64,000 bases of DNA from JALYXI01 sp963795835 (GTDB taxonomy: Bacteria > Acidobacteriota > Terriglobia > Bryobacterales > Bryobacteraceae): the NCBI GenBank assembly GCA_963795835.1, contig CAWCJC010000008.1, positions 1 to 64,000 on the forward strand, written 5' to 3'. Each line of letters starts with the position of its first letter. Position 1 is the stretch's first letter. Shown here one piece after another: positions 32,275 to 41,197 of the stretch. The position numbers and the translations under genes are program-made. Below the pieces are notes generated by a model. It saw nothing but the letters and a program-made list of their open reading frames with translations, did no database searches and was not told the origin of the DNA.

Positions 32275-33407
32275 AGTGTGGGTACAAACAACTCCAGTTT
32301 GACCGTATAGGTTGTGCTCTGCCCGGCTTTGAGCATTTGCATGCCGGTATCCGCGCCGTGCCAGATTTTGCTGAACGGCTCTGCGAAATTGAACTGAGGT
32401 TCCAAAACCACGAACTGTTTGTCTATCGGCGCGTACACCTGAATTGCATGAATCTCCGGTGAGGATGCCGTAATCCGTATGCCATACTTCGCCGCCGGAT
32501 CGGAGATGGTAGCCACGGTCGCGCCGGTGGCATCTTTCTCGAGGTCAATAAACGTGTCGTCCATAAACAATTTGCCTAGCGCCGCACCCGTGGTTTTGGA
32601 GAAATCGTACGGCGTCCCTGCCACGGGAACTTTCCCACCTGTGGGAAGCACATCATCATAGTTGTTTACGAGCCCGCGCGACCGCGCTGGGACGTGAATC
32701 CTGGCTTGTGTACGGTCACCGGAGGGCAGCTTGAAATAGGGGTGCCATCCGATCCCGATCGGCACTATTTCCGTCCCGACGTTCGTCGCCTTTACGCTAA
32801 GCAGGAACGCGTCTCGCTGCAGGCTCACGTTCACGCTTAAATCGGTCGAACCCGGCCAGTGTCCGTTGAAATTCCCGGCGTGATAGAGAGCGGAAGCCGA
32901 GGTAGCGTCGTGCTTCACATCCGTCATTTTTGCATCCAGAATCAGGCCGTGCATCGCGTATTTGGGCGCGCCTGCGTTCTTGCCGTGCCAGTTGGCGGGC
33001 AAATCGTATTGCCGGCCCATGATGTCAGTCTTGATGGTCTTACCATCCTGCGACAGTTGTCCCGTAATCCGATTGGCGTAAGGCACCAGGATCGCGCCCC
33101 CTCCGGCGAAACTCTTGTTGCCGATCATGTCATCGGGGCCGCCATTCATCAGCGCCGCGGCTTCTGGAAGCGAAAGCGCGTCCAACACGTCAATCTCGCC
33201 CTTCCCCGGCAGGTAGGCGCGGATTTGATATGTGTTCATACCCCGTCCGGGCAGAAGATCCGCCCCGGTAAATTGCAGCTGGTCCCCGGAACGCTCGCGC
33301 TCCAGGGTAACCGCGGGTTGGCCGCCTATCTCGATTGTCTGCATGGTTTTCGGTTTAGAACAGGCGGCAAGCGCCAGCGCAATTCCAATGAGCCCCGCTC
33401 TCTTCAT
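32271..33407 (-). CDS. aldose 1-epimerase-like lipoprotein
   Basis: A protein of about 378 residues beginning with a lipoprotein signal (GLIGIALALAAC, lipobox Cys near residue 16). The galactose-mutarotase fold follows, with ANRITG, GNFNGHWPGSTDLSV, PIGIGWHPYFKLP (catalytic His region) and VLEPQFNFAEPF. It should interconvert aldose anomers at the membrane surface, or at least bind sugars. The ATG at 33407 gives the best lipoprotein signal; an upstream TTG at 33416 is weaker. It is the first gene of a two-gene minus-strand unit with the cyanophycinase-like gene. Confidence 0.85.
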   Translation of the reverse strand: MKRAGLIGIALALAACSKPKTMQTIEIGGQPAVTLERERSGDQLQFTGADLLPGRGMNTYQIRAYLPGKGEIDVLDALSLPEAAALMNGGPDDMIGNKSFAGGGAILVPYANRITGQLSQDGKTIKTDIMGRQYDLPANWHGKNAGAPKYAMHGLILDAKMTDVKHDATSASALYHAGNFNGHWPGSTDLSVNVSLQRDAFLLSVKATNVGTEIVPIGIGWHPYFKLPSGDRTQARIHVPARSRGLVNNYDDVLPTGGKVPVAGTPYDFSKTTGAALGKLFMDDTFIDLEKDATGATVATISDPAAKYGIRITASSPEIHAIQVYAPIDKQFVVLEPQFNFAEPFSKIWHGADTGMQMLKAGQSTTYTVKLELFVPTL

Positions 33408-33454
33408 GTTCGTCAATTGTAAGGCAACCGGAACGTAAAGCTAAAATGGTGCGC

Positions 33455-33799
33455 ATGCGAAAAGCTTTCTGCCTGTTACTTACGCTCGCCGGCCTGGCCG
33501 CGGCGGCTACGGATCATCCGGCTGCCGTGGCGGGAATCTATGAAGGCACCGTAGCGGTGAAGAATGCTGATGGGCGAAAAATCATGTTGAACCTAAAGCA
33601 GGATGGCACCAGCGAATTTCGCGACGGAGCAAAGTCCGTGCCCGGCCAGTGGAGTGCCGCGGGCCAGGAACTTCGGGTGCAACCAGCGGAGGCAGGCGCG
33701 CCGATGGTCTGGAAGATCGGCAAGAACCTGTTGACCCTGCGCGAGGCGGATAAAACGCTTTACGGAAAGAAGGGGCTGGTGCTCAGGCGTCCGCGATAG
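33455..33799 (+). CDS. small secreted NlpE/lipocalin-like protein
   Basis: A protein of about 114 residues with a clear signal peptide (KAFCLLLTLAGLAAAAT) and a short beta-rich mature part: GIYEGTVAV, IMLNLKQDGTSEF, GQWSAAGQELRV, KNLLTLREADKTLYGKKG. The strand pattern resembles the N-terminal beta-barrel of NlpE-like lipoproteins but lacks a lipobox and the CxxC. No function can be assigned. The start could also be the ATG at 33446. Two tRNA genes on the other strand follow immediately. Confidence 0.7.
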   Translation: MRKAFCLLLTLAGLAAAATDHPAAVAGIYEGTVAVKNADGRKIMLNLKQDGTSEFRDGAKSVPGQWSAAGQELRVQPAEAGAPMVWKIGKNLLTLREADKTLYGKKGLVLRRPR

Positions 33800-33821
33800 G
33801 CCGGATAAGGGATATAAAGGA

Positions 33822-33897
<76 letters not shown>

Positions 33898-33920
33898 TTG
33901 CTGCAAAAGCACTTTGAAAC

Positions 33921-34007
33921 TGGTGGACAGGGAAGGATTCGAACCTTCGTAGCCCATAGGACGGCAGATTTACAGTCTGCTGGTATTAACCACTCACCCA
34001 CCTGTCC
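33921..34007 (-). tRNA. tRNA-Tyr (GTA)
   Basis: A class II tRNA of 87 bases on the minus strand with encoded CCA. Acceptor GGACAGG pairs with CCTGTCC, the anticodon loop CTGTAAA gives GTA, there is a long variable arm, and the T-arm reads GGTTCGAATCC. Order and spacing with tRNA-Thr suggest joint transcription. The stretch from 34008 to 34162 before the next gene shows nothing else I can support. Confidence 0.97.
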
Positions 34008-34162
34008 GTCTTTCCGGTCCCGAAACAATACGAACCTTGAAACGTAAGGCCGCCCCTGTTTGGAAACGCCTCACCCGATAGGATACCTCACGCTCTGGCC
34101 AATCACAAGAAACGGGCTATGGGCTCCGCAGCTCCATCGCCTGCGACGAGCTATTCCGCTCC

Positions 34163-34849
34163 CTAAACTCCCTGCACCAAATGAAACAAAGTATTGGTAA
34201 TCGCCAGGCTAGTCCCCTGAATCCAGTAACCCAAATTAGTAAATTGATACGCCAGCAGTAACAGGATAAATCCGAAACGCGCCAGCTCGTTATATAAGAA
34301 AGCGGGAAAGCGCAGCGCGATCAGTATCTTCGAACCATCAAGCGGCGGTACCGGAATCATATTGAACACCGCCAGATATACGCTCAACTTCGCGGCCGCC
34401 GTTGCAAATTCGGAAAGATCCGTAAATACCCTCGCAGTTGCCACCGAAATCAGAATCAGCACGATCGCGAATAAAATATTCATAACAGGCCCTGCCAGCG
34501 CAACCAGAAGCAGCCCGTTCAAGCCCCAGCGCAGCTTCGACACGTTCGTGTTCACCGGTTTTCCCCATCCGATGAACCCACCCGTAAACAGAGTCGAAAT
34601 AAACGGCAGCAGCGTCGTTCCGATCCAATCGATATGCGCCAACGGCTGCAGAGTCACCCGGCCTTCCAACTCCGGCGTGTCGTCTCCTAATTTGGTCGCC
34701 ACCCACGCATGGGCGAACTCATGCGGTGTAGTAAGCATCCACAAAATCGCCACGTTAATGAGTGCGTGGATAAAGTCATCTTGCGTGGGATTCAATTCCC
34801 CATAGTACCCTAGCCAGGTATGCGCATTACCGCAATCGAGACCCTTCAT
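34163..34849 (-). CDS. site-2-protease family (M50) membrane metalloprotease
   Basis: A multi-pass membrane protein of up to 228 residues. The zinc motif HEFAH sits near residues 43-47 and the second metal motif, NMIPVPPLDG, near the C-terminal third, as in M50/SREBP-site-2 proteases of the short rhomboid-free type. Four to five hydrophobic segments are visible, including LLLVALAGPVMNILFAIVLI. It would cleave membrane-embedded substrates such as anti-sigma factors. The longest start (34849) overlaps the divergent gene at 34820, so a shorter start is likely, for example a TTG at 34795. Confidence 0.85.
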   Translation of the reverse strand: MKGLDCGNAHTWLGYYGELNPTQDDFIHALINVAILWMLTTPHEFAHAWVATKLGDDTPELEGRVTLQPLAHIDWIGTTLLPFISTLFTGGFIGWGKPVNTNVSKLRWGLNGLLLVALAGPVMNILFAIVLILISVATARVFTDLSEFATAAAKLSVYLAVFNMIPVPPLDGSKILIALRFPAFLYNELARFGFILLLLAYQFTNLGYWIQGTSLAITNTLFHLVQGV

Positions 34850-35959
34850 CTAGGCCGCGGCATCACCGTCCATGCCGGCCCGATTCAGTGGCTTTGGGTC
34901 CGTATTCACACCGATGAAGGTCTTCATGGTCTGGGCGAAACTTACCCCTTCCCCGATACCGAAAAAGCCGTGATTCACAAAGTGCTCGCCCCGCTCCTCC
35001 TCGGCCGCGATTCCTCCCAGATCGACCTACTCTGGGCCGACATGCTCTCCGCCCTTTCCTACAGCGGATGGGCCGGCGCCGAAATGCGGGCCATCAGCGC
35101 GATTGATGTCGCGCTTTGGGATTTGGCCGGAAAACGCGCCCGTCAGCCTATCTATCAGTTACTCGGCGGAGCCTCGCGGACCGCCATTCGCACGTATAAC
35201 ACCTGCTATGACCATATCGACTTCATGCGGGAGCCCGTGCGGCTGGCTGAGGAACTGGCTGCTTCCGGAATTCACGCCATGAAGATTTGGCCCTTCGATG
35301 CAGTAGGGCGCCAAAACCGTGGCCAATTCATCACTGCCTCACAGATGGCCGAAGCCCTGGAACCCGTGCGTCTGATCCGCGAAGAATTCGGCGACTCCAT
35401 GGAGATTGCGCTCGAATTCCATGGCTTCTGGAATCTCCCTACGGCCATAAAAATTGCGCAAGCGCTGGAAGAGTACCAGCCAATGTGGCTCGAAGAGATG
35501 CTCCCGCAAGACAACCTGGGAGCTTACGCGCAGCTCGCCGGCGCTACCAGCCTGCCTCTCTGTGTGAGCGAGCGCCTGATGACTCGCTGGGGATTCCGCG
35601 AGCTTTTCGAAAATAGCGCCGCGCGGATCGTAATGCCCGATATTTCCTGGTGCGGCGGTATTTCCGAAGCGAAGAAAATTGCGAGTATGGCCGAAACCTG
35701 GTATCTGCCGATTGCCCCACACAACTGCGGTGGCCCCGTGCTGCATGCGGCGACTCTGCATCTCGCAGCCAACGTGCACAACCTTTTCATTGCCGAATCC
35801 GTCCGCCGTCATTACCTCGACGAATATCGAAACATCGTGACGAACATAACCCAGCCCGCGAACGGCGAATTTCCCCTCCCACCCGGCCCGGGCCTCGGGA
35901 TCGAACTCACGCCCGAAGTCCTGGCGCGCCCCGATCTCACCATCGACCGTTCCGCTTAA
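34820..35959 (+). CDS. mandelate racemase/muconate lactonizing (enolase) superfamily dehydratase
   Basis: An enzyme of 379 residues with the N-terminal capping domain (MRITAIETLHLGRG, GLGETYPFPDTEKA) and C-terminal barrel. Metal ligands fit the superfamily: Glu in IALEFHGFWN, Glu in WLEEMLPQDN and Glu in CVSERLMTRW. The late His in IAPHNCGGPVLH matches the general acid/base of acid-sugar dehydratases such as galactonate or rhamnonate dehydratase. It likely dehydrates a sugar acid. Its start lies inside the longest reading of the divergent M50 gene, and its stop overlaps the convergent esterase by four bases. Confidence 0.88.
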   Translation: MRITAIETLHLGRGITVHAGPIQWLWVRIHTDEGLHGLGETYPFPDTEKAVIHKVLAPLLLGRDSSQIDLLWADMLSALSYSGWAGAEMRAISAIDVALWDLAGKRARQPIYQLLGGASRTAIRTYNTCYDHIDFMREPVRLAEELAASGIHAMKIWPFDAVGRQNRGQFITASQMAEALEPVRLIREEFGDSMEIALEFHGFWNLPTAIKIAQALEEYQPMWLEEMLPQDNLGAYAQLAGATSLPLCVSERLMTRWGFRELFENSAARIVMPDISWCGGISEAKKIASMAETWYLPIAPHNCGGPVLHAATLHLAANVHNLFIAESVRRHYLDEYRNIVTNITQPANGEFPLPPGPGLGIELTPEVLARPDLTIDRSA

Positions 35960-37398
35960 TTCACCTTCGTGTGTTTATCGAAAAACTCAAACATCCCTTC
36001 GAAATTCGGGACGACGACGTTGACATGATTTCCCCCGGGAACCTCGACATACTTGACCTCAGCCCCCGCTTTTTTCATCGCCTGAACCATACTCCGCGAT
36101 TGCGAAACATTCACAGTCGGATCGGCATCGCCATGCACGACAAACTGAGGAACGTGCTTCAGCTTTTCAGCGATGGCCACATTTCCGCCTCCAGAAAACG
36201 GCGCCAGAGCGGCAAAAAGATCCGGATGGTCCGCCGCCACCGACCAAGTGCCATAAGCACCCATAGAATGCCCGCCCAGATAAATCCGGTTTGCATTCAC
36301 TTTATAGGCGCGCTGCACGTCCGCCAGGACATCGAGCACATCTTGTTCTGCCGCCCCCAGATACATCGCAGCCGGTTCCCGGCCCTTCGGCGCGGCCACC
36401 AGGTAGCTGTGTTTTTCGGCAAGCTTTGTTAACGCGCCATTGCCGTAAGCATCGAACAGCGTGTTCTGGTCGCCGCCCATGCCATGTAACATCACAACCA
36501 AAGGATAAGAACTCGACGGATTGTAATCCGTCGGAACATAAAGACGGTAAGGCTGATAAGTTCCATCCACCTTTGACTTGTAATATTTCTCTAAGTCCCC
36601 AAACCGGTTTTGAAACGGGTTGTTCCCCTTCTCGAAAGCCCCAAGCATCTGCTCGGCTTCATTCAAATCGTTCGTGAAATCCACTCGGGAAAGTCGTTCG
36701 CCTTCCGCCCCACGGTCCGCATATTCCACTCGTGTGATGTGACCCTCGGCAGTGGCTAACTCAGGTGTCGTTGCAGGCAGCTTGGCCGCCCGGGCCAGAT
36801 CGTTTTTCACACGCGTCATCATCGTGCGACGGATCTGCACCGGAATGCTCTTCTCGCCCAAGCCTTCGAAATTTGCCAGAATCCGGTAATCGCCATCGGC
36901 GACATCGGGAATCGTCACCTCCGTTTTCAGGCCCGCCTTCGCAAACGAAACATTCACCTGTCCGATGGTCTTCAAGAATTCAGGACTGCCTTTACCCGGC
37001 GCTGGCATCAGCGAAACTTCAAGCGAGGGCTTTTTCGAGACGGGCTGATCGGGCTCGAAAATCTGACCAAACTTTAACCCGACGCGCTCCCCCTGTTTCA
37101 ATATGTAATGGTCAGCTTTCATGGTGAGAGCTGCCTGCCAGGCATGTTCCGGTGTCCAGGGCTTCTGTTCCAGAATCGCAAGCGCGTGATCGAAATCTTT
37201 CTGCGCCACTCCATAGTTTCCAGCGAGCCGCGCCTGATTCGCCGCCGCGATCAGCGGGTCTACCTCGGCTAGCTTCTCTTTCGGGAGCTTCGAGGTGTTC
37301 CGCAGCGTGGTGGCGTGAACCAGCGTTGACAGCGCAACGCCGGCGTCCTGCGCCACCGATGCGAGCGCAAATAGGAAAAAGATGCAAAAGGGTTTCAT
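35956..37398 (-). CDS. secreted esterase/PHB-depolymerase-like alpha/beta hydrolase
   Basis: A protein of 480 residues with signal peptide (PFCIFFLFALASVAQ). The N-terminal 250 residues are helical and of unknown role. The C-terminal alpha/beta hydrolase has YPLVVMLHGMGGDQNT (oxyanion region), the nucleophile motif GGHSMGAYGT (Ser near 378), an acid in VHGDADPTVNV (Asp near 426) and His in GGNHVNVVV (near 458). It resembles feruloyl-esterase and poly-hydroxybutyrate-depolymerase relatives that act on extracellular esters. It converges with the enolase-superfamily gene. The 138 bases upstream of it show no further gene. Confidence 0.85.
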   Translation of the reverse strand: MKPFCIFFLFALASVAQDAGVALSTLVHATTLRNTSKLPKEKLAEVDPLIAAANQARLAGNYGVAQKDFDHALAILEQKPWTPEHAWQAALTMKADHYILKQGERVGLKFGQIFEPDQPVSKKPSLEVSLMPAPGKGSPEFLKTIGQVNVSFAKAGLKTEVTIPDVADGDYRILANFEGLGEKSIPVQIRRTMMTRVKNDLARAAKLPATTPELATAEGHITRVEYADRGAEGERLSRVDFTNDLNEAEQMLGAFEKGNNPFQNRFGDLEKYYKSKVDGTYQPYRLYVPTDYNPSSSYPLVVMLHGMGGDQNTLFDAYGNGALTKLAEKHSYLVAAPKGREPAAMYLGAAEQDVLDVLADVQRAYKVNANRIYLGGHSMGAYGTWSVAADHPDLFAALAPFSGGGNVAIAEKLKHVPQFVVHGDADPTVNVSQSRSMVQAMKKAGAEVKYVEVPGGNHVNVVVPNFEGMFEFFDKHTKVN

Positions 37399-37536
37399 GA
37401 CTTACAAGATGATGGTACTTCCGTCGCTCGAGAACCTGCTAACCCGGAGCACACCGCACCCGCGCGCCACCTTGAAAGCGACTGTTCCATAGCGTTCTTT
37501 CCGGAACATTGTCCCCGGTGCTATCGTCTAATCATC

Positions 37537-38722
37537 ATGGTGATGGAGAGCCGCGCCGGGCGCTTTGCCGCGCTTGCCGCTGTCCTGATTGCCGTTTGGT
37601 CCTTACCGCTGGTTCGCTCGAACCTCGCACGACTCTGCTTCTCTCCCGGTTACGACGATAGCCGTCTGGTCACGATCGACCGGGACACCATCCACCACAA
37701 CAGCGGCTACGGTGCGGTCGCCCCCAATGTCATGGATGCCTGGCGTAAAAAGGCCAAGAGCTTCACTTCATTTCAGCCGATCGAACGCTGGACGTCTCCC
37801 GAAGGCATTCACACCGAGCGGATCTCTGAGGGTCTTCTCGAATCGATTGGCGTCCAACCCTGGCGCGGACGCATGCTCCATTTCAGCCCCGAATATGAAG
37901 CGCTCGCCAGCTACGAAGTTACTCACGGCGACCCTGCCTGGATTGGCCGCACCGTCCAGTTACGTTTCCGCTCGTATCGCATTACTGGCATCATGCCGCC
38001 CAAGATTTCGTCTTCTCTCGAGGCAGAGCGAATTTTGGATCGCGCTCCCGCCCGACGCGAGGAATCTGGAATTCATTGGCCGTCTGAAACCGGGCGCGAC
38101 CCGCGCAACGGCGCAAGCCGAATTGCGAAAACTGTCGCACGATGCTCGCCACTGGGGCACCCAGAAACTGGAAGTGATCACGCTTAGACGCAATCGGCAG
38201 GAGGCTCTCTGGTTTGCCCTTTCGATTCTTCAATGGAATTTCCTGTTCGTCGTCGCGCTTTCCATTCGCGGATGGTACAAGTTTCTGAAATCGCAGAGCC
38301 AGAAAATTCCTAAATTGCATCAGGCGCGTTTTCTTGGCTTCCTTCTTCTGAAGACCGCCGTCCTGCTCCTGCCTTTAGTCCTGGTTTGGATTTTGTTTGT
38401 CGATCCCGAAGTGCAGAAGTATCTCTCCGCTTTGGCGGGCTGGAGTCTGCCTGTTTTCTTCTGGCTTTATACGCTCGCGGCGTGGGGACTGACGTTCTGG
38501 AGCTTGAACGATCAGCGAAATCGTTGCCGTACCTGCCTGCATCACCTTCGCATGCCGGTGAATCGCGGCTCTTACAGCAGCCTGGTGATCGACCGGCCTG
38601 CCGTAGAATCGATCTGCATTTTCGGCCATGGCACTTTATACGTTCCCGGTACGCATCTCTTGGATCTGGATTCCGTCAACTGGACCGTCAATCAGGAAAT
38701 GTGGACTCAGTTGGCTGTCTAG
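37537..38722 (+). pseudogene. MacB-like core protein with membrane segments and CxxC tail, broken by one frameshift
   Basis: From 37537 the frame gives a membrane anchor and a MacB-like periplasmic core (FTSFQPIERWTSPEGIH, LLESIGVQPWRGRML, YRITGIMPPK). At about 38005 one extra base, or two missing, shifts it. The second frame restores FRLLSRQSEFWIALPP and FIGRLKPGATRATAQAEL, the usual end of this domain, then two to three membrane helices and a CRTCLHHLRMP tail to 38722. In acidobacteria such cores form part of ABC-type permeases, but no ATPase is adjacent. The repaired length is about 394 residues. A weak stem (GGCT/AGCC) before a T-run follows the stop. Confidence 0.82.
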
Positions 38723-38809
38723 CCGTATAGTGCTTTTTTTTACACAAGGCCAATTGGATTTTTAGATCTGGCCGTCTATGTGCAATTTCTCCCATCGTTG
38801 GAGGAAAGA

Positions 38810-39196
38810 ATGTTCTTGAAGAGTAAGCTAGCAATCGGCATCATCTCGGCAGCTCTTATGTTGTCTGCTCAATCATCAGACAACAGTAAGGTCAACAAGC
38901 GCGATCAAAACAAGATGGCGCCGACAGCCGATAACCAGAAGAATAACAAATCGGATATTCAGATTACGGCCGATATCCGCAAGTCGATTATGGCGGAAAA
39001 AAGCTTCTCCACTTACGCGCACAACGTGAAAATTGTGACTCGTCATGGAGCGGTTACGTTGAAGGGCCCTGTCCGGACGGACGAAGAAAAGACATCAGTG
39101 GAAGCCAAAGCGAAGGAAGTCGCTGGAGCCGACAAGGTGACCAGTCAAATTACGGTGGTCCCGAAGAAAGGGAAGACCACGAAGTCCGCATCCTAA
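38810..39196 (+). CDS. secreted BON-domain protein
   Basis: A protein of about 128 residues. The ATG at 38810 is chosen because GGAGGAAAGA lies directly upstream and a signal peptide starts here (SKLAIGIISAALMLSAQ). The mature part is a single BON domain: DIRKSIMAEKSFSTYAHNV, VTRHGAVTLKGPV, then EVAGADKVTSQITVV. BON domains bind membranes or phospholipids and occur in osmotic-shock proteins such as OsmY. The next gene, a glycine-zipper stress protein, follows after 28 bases, so the two may be one envelope-stress unit. Confidence 0.9.
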   Translation: MFLKSKLAIGIISAALMLSAQSSDNSKVNKRDQNKMAPTADNQKNNKSDIQITADIRKSIMAEKSFSTYAHNVKIVTRHGAVTLKGPVRTDEEKTSVEAKAKEVAGADKVTSQITVVPKKGKTTKSAS

Positions 39197-39224
39197 CCCC
39201 AGACAACAAGGAGACTACAAAAAA

Positions 39225-39965
39225 ATGGCTAATACATCAGTATTTGGAATTTATCCGACGCGGGCTCACGCCGAGGAAGCAGTTGATGCATTGCGCACCG
39301 CGGGATTCCGCGCCGAGGATATCTCGGCTCTTTTCCCCGACAACCATGGCTCGAAAGATTTCGCCCATGAAAAAAACACGAAAGCTCCCGAAGGCGCCAC
39401 TACCGGTGCTTCCACCGGCGCCGTGACGGGTGGTGTGCTGGGTTGGCTCGCCGGCATCGGAATGCTTGCGATTCCTGGCGTCGGCCCGCTGATTGCGGCC
39501 GGCCCGATTATGGGTATGCTCGCGGGTGCGGGCATCGGTGGCGTCACCGGCGGTCTCATCGGCGCCCTGGTAGGCATGGGGATTCCCGAGTACGAAGCGA
39601 AGCGGTATGAAGGCCGCGTGAAGGAAGGCGGCATTTTGATGTCCGTCCATTGCGATTCGTCCGATTGGGTGAGCAAGGCAAAGGATGTTTTACATCGCAC
39701 TGGTGCCGAAGACGTAGCTTCAGCCGGCGAGTCACATGCGGATTTCGCCAAGCATGACCATCCCGTAAATCGAGCCACTTCCGCTATCGAGAATGAAGCG
39801 GACCGCGGGCGCGACTACGCCAACCGGACTACCTCGGCTGTCGAGAATGAAGTGGACCGCGGGCGCGATTACGCCAACCGCACCACGTCGGCTGTCGAGA
39901 ATGAAGTGGAACGCGACCGGGATTACCCCAACACCCGTACCACGGGTGGCGGAACCACGTACTAA
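39225..39965 (+). CDS. general-stress-type glycine-zipper protein with C-terminal repeats
   Basis: A protein of 246 residues. The N-terminus (SVFGIYPTRAHAEEAVDAL) matches the general stress protein 17M-like domain. A long glycine-rich hydrophobic centre (GGVLGWLAGIGMLAIPGVGP, then GGVTGGLIGALVGMGIPEYE) forms a glycine zipper likely to insert in or pack against membrane. The C-terminus has three copies of an 18-residue unit, NRTTSAVENEVDRGRDYA-like. An AAGGAG motif lies upstream of the ATG. Similar proteins are induced by desiccation or oxidative stress; that role here is inference. Confidence 0.85.
   Translation: MANTSVFGIYPTRAHAEEAVDALRTAGFRAEDISALFPDNHGSKDFAHEKNTKAPEGATTGASTGAVTGGVLGWLAGIGMLAIPGVGPLIAAGPIMGMLAGAGIGGVTGGLIGALVGMGIPEYEAKRYEGRVKEGGILMSVHCDSSDWVSKAKDVLHRTGAEDVASAGESHADFAKHDHPVNRATSAIENEADRGRDYANRTTSAVENEVDRGRDYANRTTSAVENEVERDRDYPNTRTTGGGTTY
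39768..39929 (+). repeat. three tandem 54-base repeats in frame
   Basis: Three consecutive 54-base units inside the stress-protein gene encode NRATSAIENEADRGRDYA, NRTTSAVENEVDRGRDYA and NRTTSAVENEVERDRDYP. Copies two and three are most alike at DNA level. The unit length is a multiple of three, so copy number can change without breaking the frame. Confidence 0.92.
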
Positions 39966-40064
39966 GCAGTTAGTTTTGGCTGGTCTAAGCCCGGTATCGA
40001 AAGCCCCGAGAGCAGGTGAGATGCATCCATCGCCTGCTCTTGGCCTTTCTGGCAACATAAGAAT

Positions 40065-40676
40065 GTGAAACAAATTGTTCTTCCCGTCCTGCTCGTTATA
40101 GCTCTTACCAGCTGCTCAAAACCTCCGGAATCGTCATCAGTCCTCCCCAAAGACAAGAAATCCCCAGAACTTTATAAAGTCGCATTGGACACCAGCAAAG
40201 GTCCGGTTGTAATCGAAGTACACCGCGATTGGGCGCCTCTGGGCGCCGACCGATTTTACACGCTGGTGGAGAGCGGTTATCTCGACCAGGCCCGTTTTTT
40301 CCGTACCCTCCCGCACTTCATGACGCAGTTCGGTCTGGCCGCTGACCCAAAAGTCACGGCCCGCTGGGAAGGCACCGAACTCGTTGACGATCCCGTTCGC
40401 CAGAGCAATACACGGGGTATGGTCACTTTCGCGAAACGCGGCCCAAACACCCGCACTACACAGCTTTTTATCAACGTTTTCGACAACTCCCGCTTGGACG
40501 CTGATGGGTTTGCACCATTCGGACGCGTTACCAGCGGAATTGACAATGTCGACGAGTTTTATAACCTTTACGGCAACGCTCCGGAGCAGGGCATGATCAA
40601 GCAGCAGGGCAATGCTTATCTCGCTCAGGCCTTCCCGCTTTTGGACTATATCAAGACCGCGCGAATCGTTCCATAG
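40065..40676 (+). CDS. cyclophilin-type peptidyl-prolyl isomerase lipoprotein
   Basis: A lipoprotein of 203 residues. The signal ends in a lipobox (VIALTSC, Cys near residue 17), followed by a Ser/Pro/Lys-rich linker and a cyclophilin domain with VVIEVHRDWAPLGADRFYTL, ARFFRTLPHFMTQFG, GMVTFAKRGPNTRTTQLFIN and FAPFGRVTSGIDNVDEF. The catalytic Arg (FFRT) and the QLFIN substrate strand are present. It should speed proline isomerisation in exported proteins at the membrane. It stands alone; the fasciclin gene follows after 30 bases on the same strand. Confidence 0.92.
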   Translation: MKQIVLPVLLVIALTSCSKPPESSSVLPKDKKSPELYKVALDTSKGPVVIEVHRDWAPLGADRFYTLVESGYLDQARFFRTLPHFMTQFGLAADPKVTARWEGTELVDDPVRQSNTRGMVTFAKRGPNTRTTQLFINVFDNSRLDADGFAPFGRVTSGIDNVDEFYNLYGNAPEQGMIKQQGNAYLAQAFPLLDYIKTARIVP

Positions 40677-40706
40677 ACAGACAGCCCTGATATTCTTTAA
40701 GGACAA

Positions 40707-41144
40707 ATGAACGGATCCGCCGCCAACCCGAAGCACGACATTATCGACACCGCTATGAGCGAAGCGTCGTTTAAGATTTTTTTACATGCGCTGCAATCTG
40801 TTTCGCCCCTGATCGACCATCTTAAAAGCGCGGGGCCCTTCACCGTCTTTATGCCTACCGATCAAGCTTTTGGCGCACTCCCGCCCGGAACCATCGAGGA
40901 CCTCGAGAAACCCTTCAATTCCGACCGCCTCACAAAGCTGATCAAATACCACATCGTTAAGGGCGAGCACCTGTCGGGCGAAGTAAAAACGATGCAGACC
41001 CTCGAAACTGAAAACGGGGATAGGCTCGCCGTGCTCAGCGACGGCAACGGCTTGAAAATTAACAACGCGATGGTTCTGGGCCGCGACATCGTCTGCACAA
41101 ACGGCGTGATTCACGCCATCGATTCTGTGCTGCTGGGCTTCTGA
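40707..41144 (+). CDS. fasciclin (FAS1) domain protein
   Basis: A single FAS1 domain of 145 residues: IIDTAMSEASFKIFLHAL, GPFTVFMPTDQAFGALP (the H1-like box), LTKLIKYHIVKGEHLSG and NNAMVLGRDIVCTNGVIHAID. FAS1 domains mediate adhesion or bind polymers. No signal peptide is visible, which is unusual for this family, so it may be cytoplasmic or exported by another route. It ends 53 bases before the convergent DinB gene. Confidence 0.88.
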   Translation: MNGSAANPKHDIIDTAMSEASFKIFLHALQSVSPLIDHLKSAGPFTVFMPTDQAFGALPPGTIEDLEKPFNSDRLTKLIKYHIVKGEHLSGEVKTMQTLETENGDRLAVLSDGNGLKINNAMVLGRDIVCTNGVIHAIDSVLLGF

Positions 41145-41197
41145 CCATGCGGCCGCCACTATGACGGTCCAGTTAACCTATACGCCGCTATTGCTGG

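Noticed and set aside
37589..38000. First part of the plus-strand frame 37589-38722 taken as coding
   Set aside because: Before about 38005 this frame is a shadow; the real N-terminus is in the frame starting at 37537.
38707..38745. Intrinsic terminator after the MacB-like gene
   Set aside because: The stem (GGCT/AGCC) is only four pairs and is eight bases from the T-run; too weak to call.
39768..39929. Tandem repeats considered as a CRISPR array
   Set aside because: The 54-base units are directly adjacent without spacers and are in frame within a coding gene.
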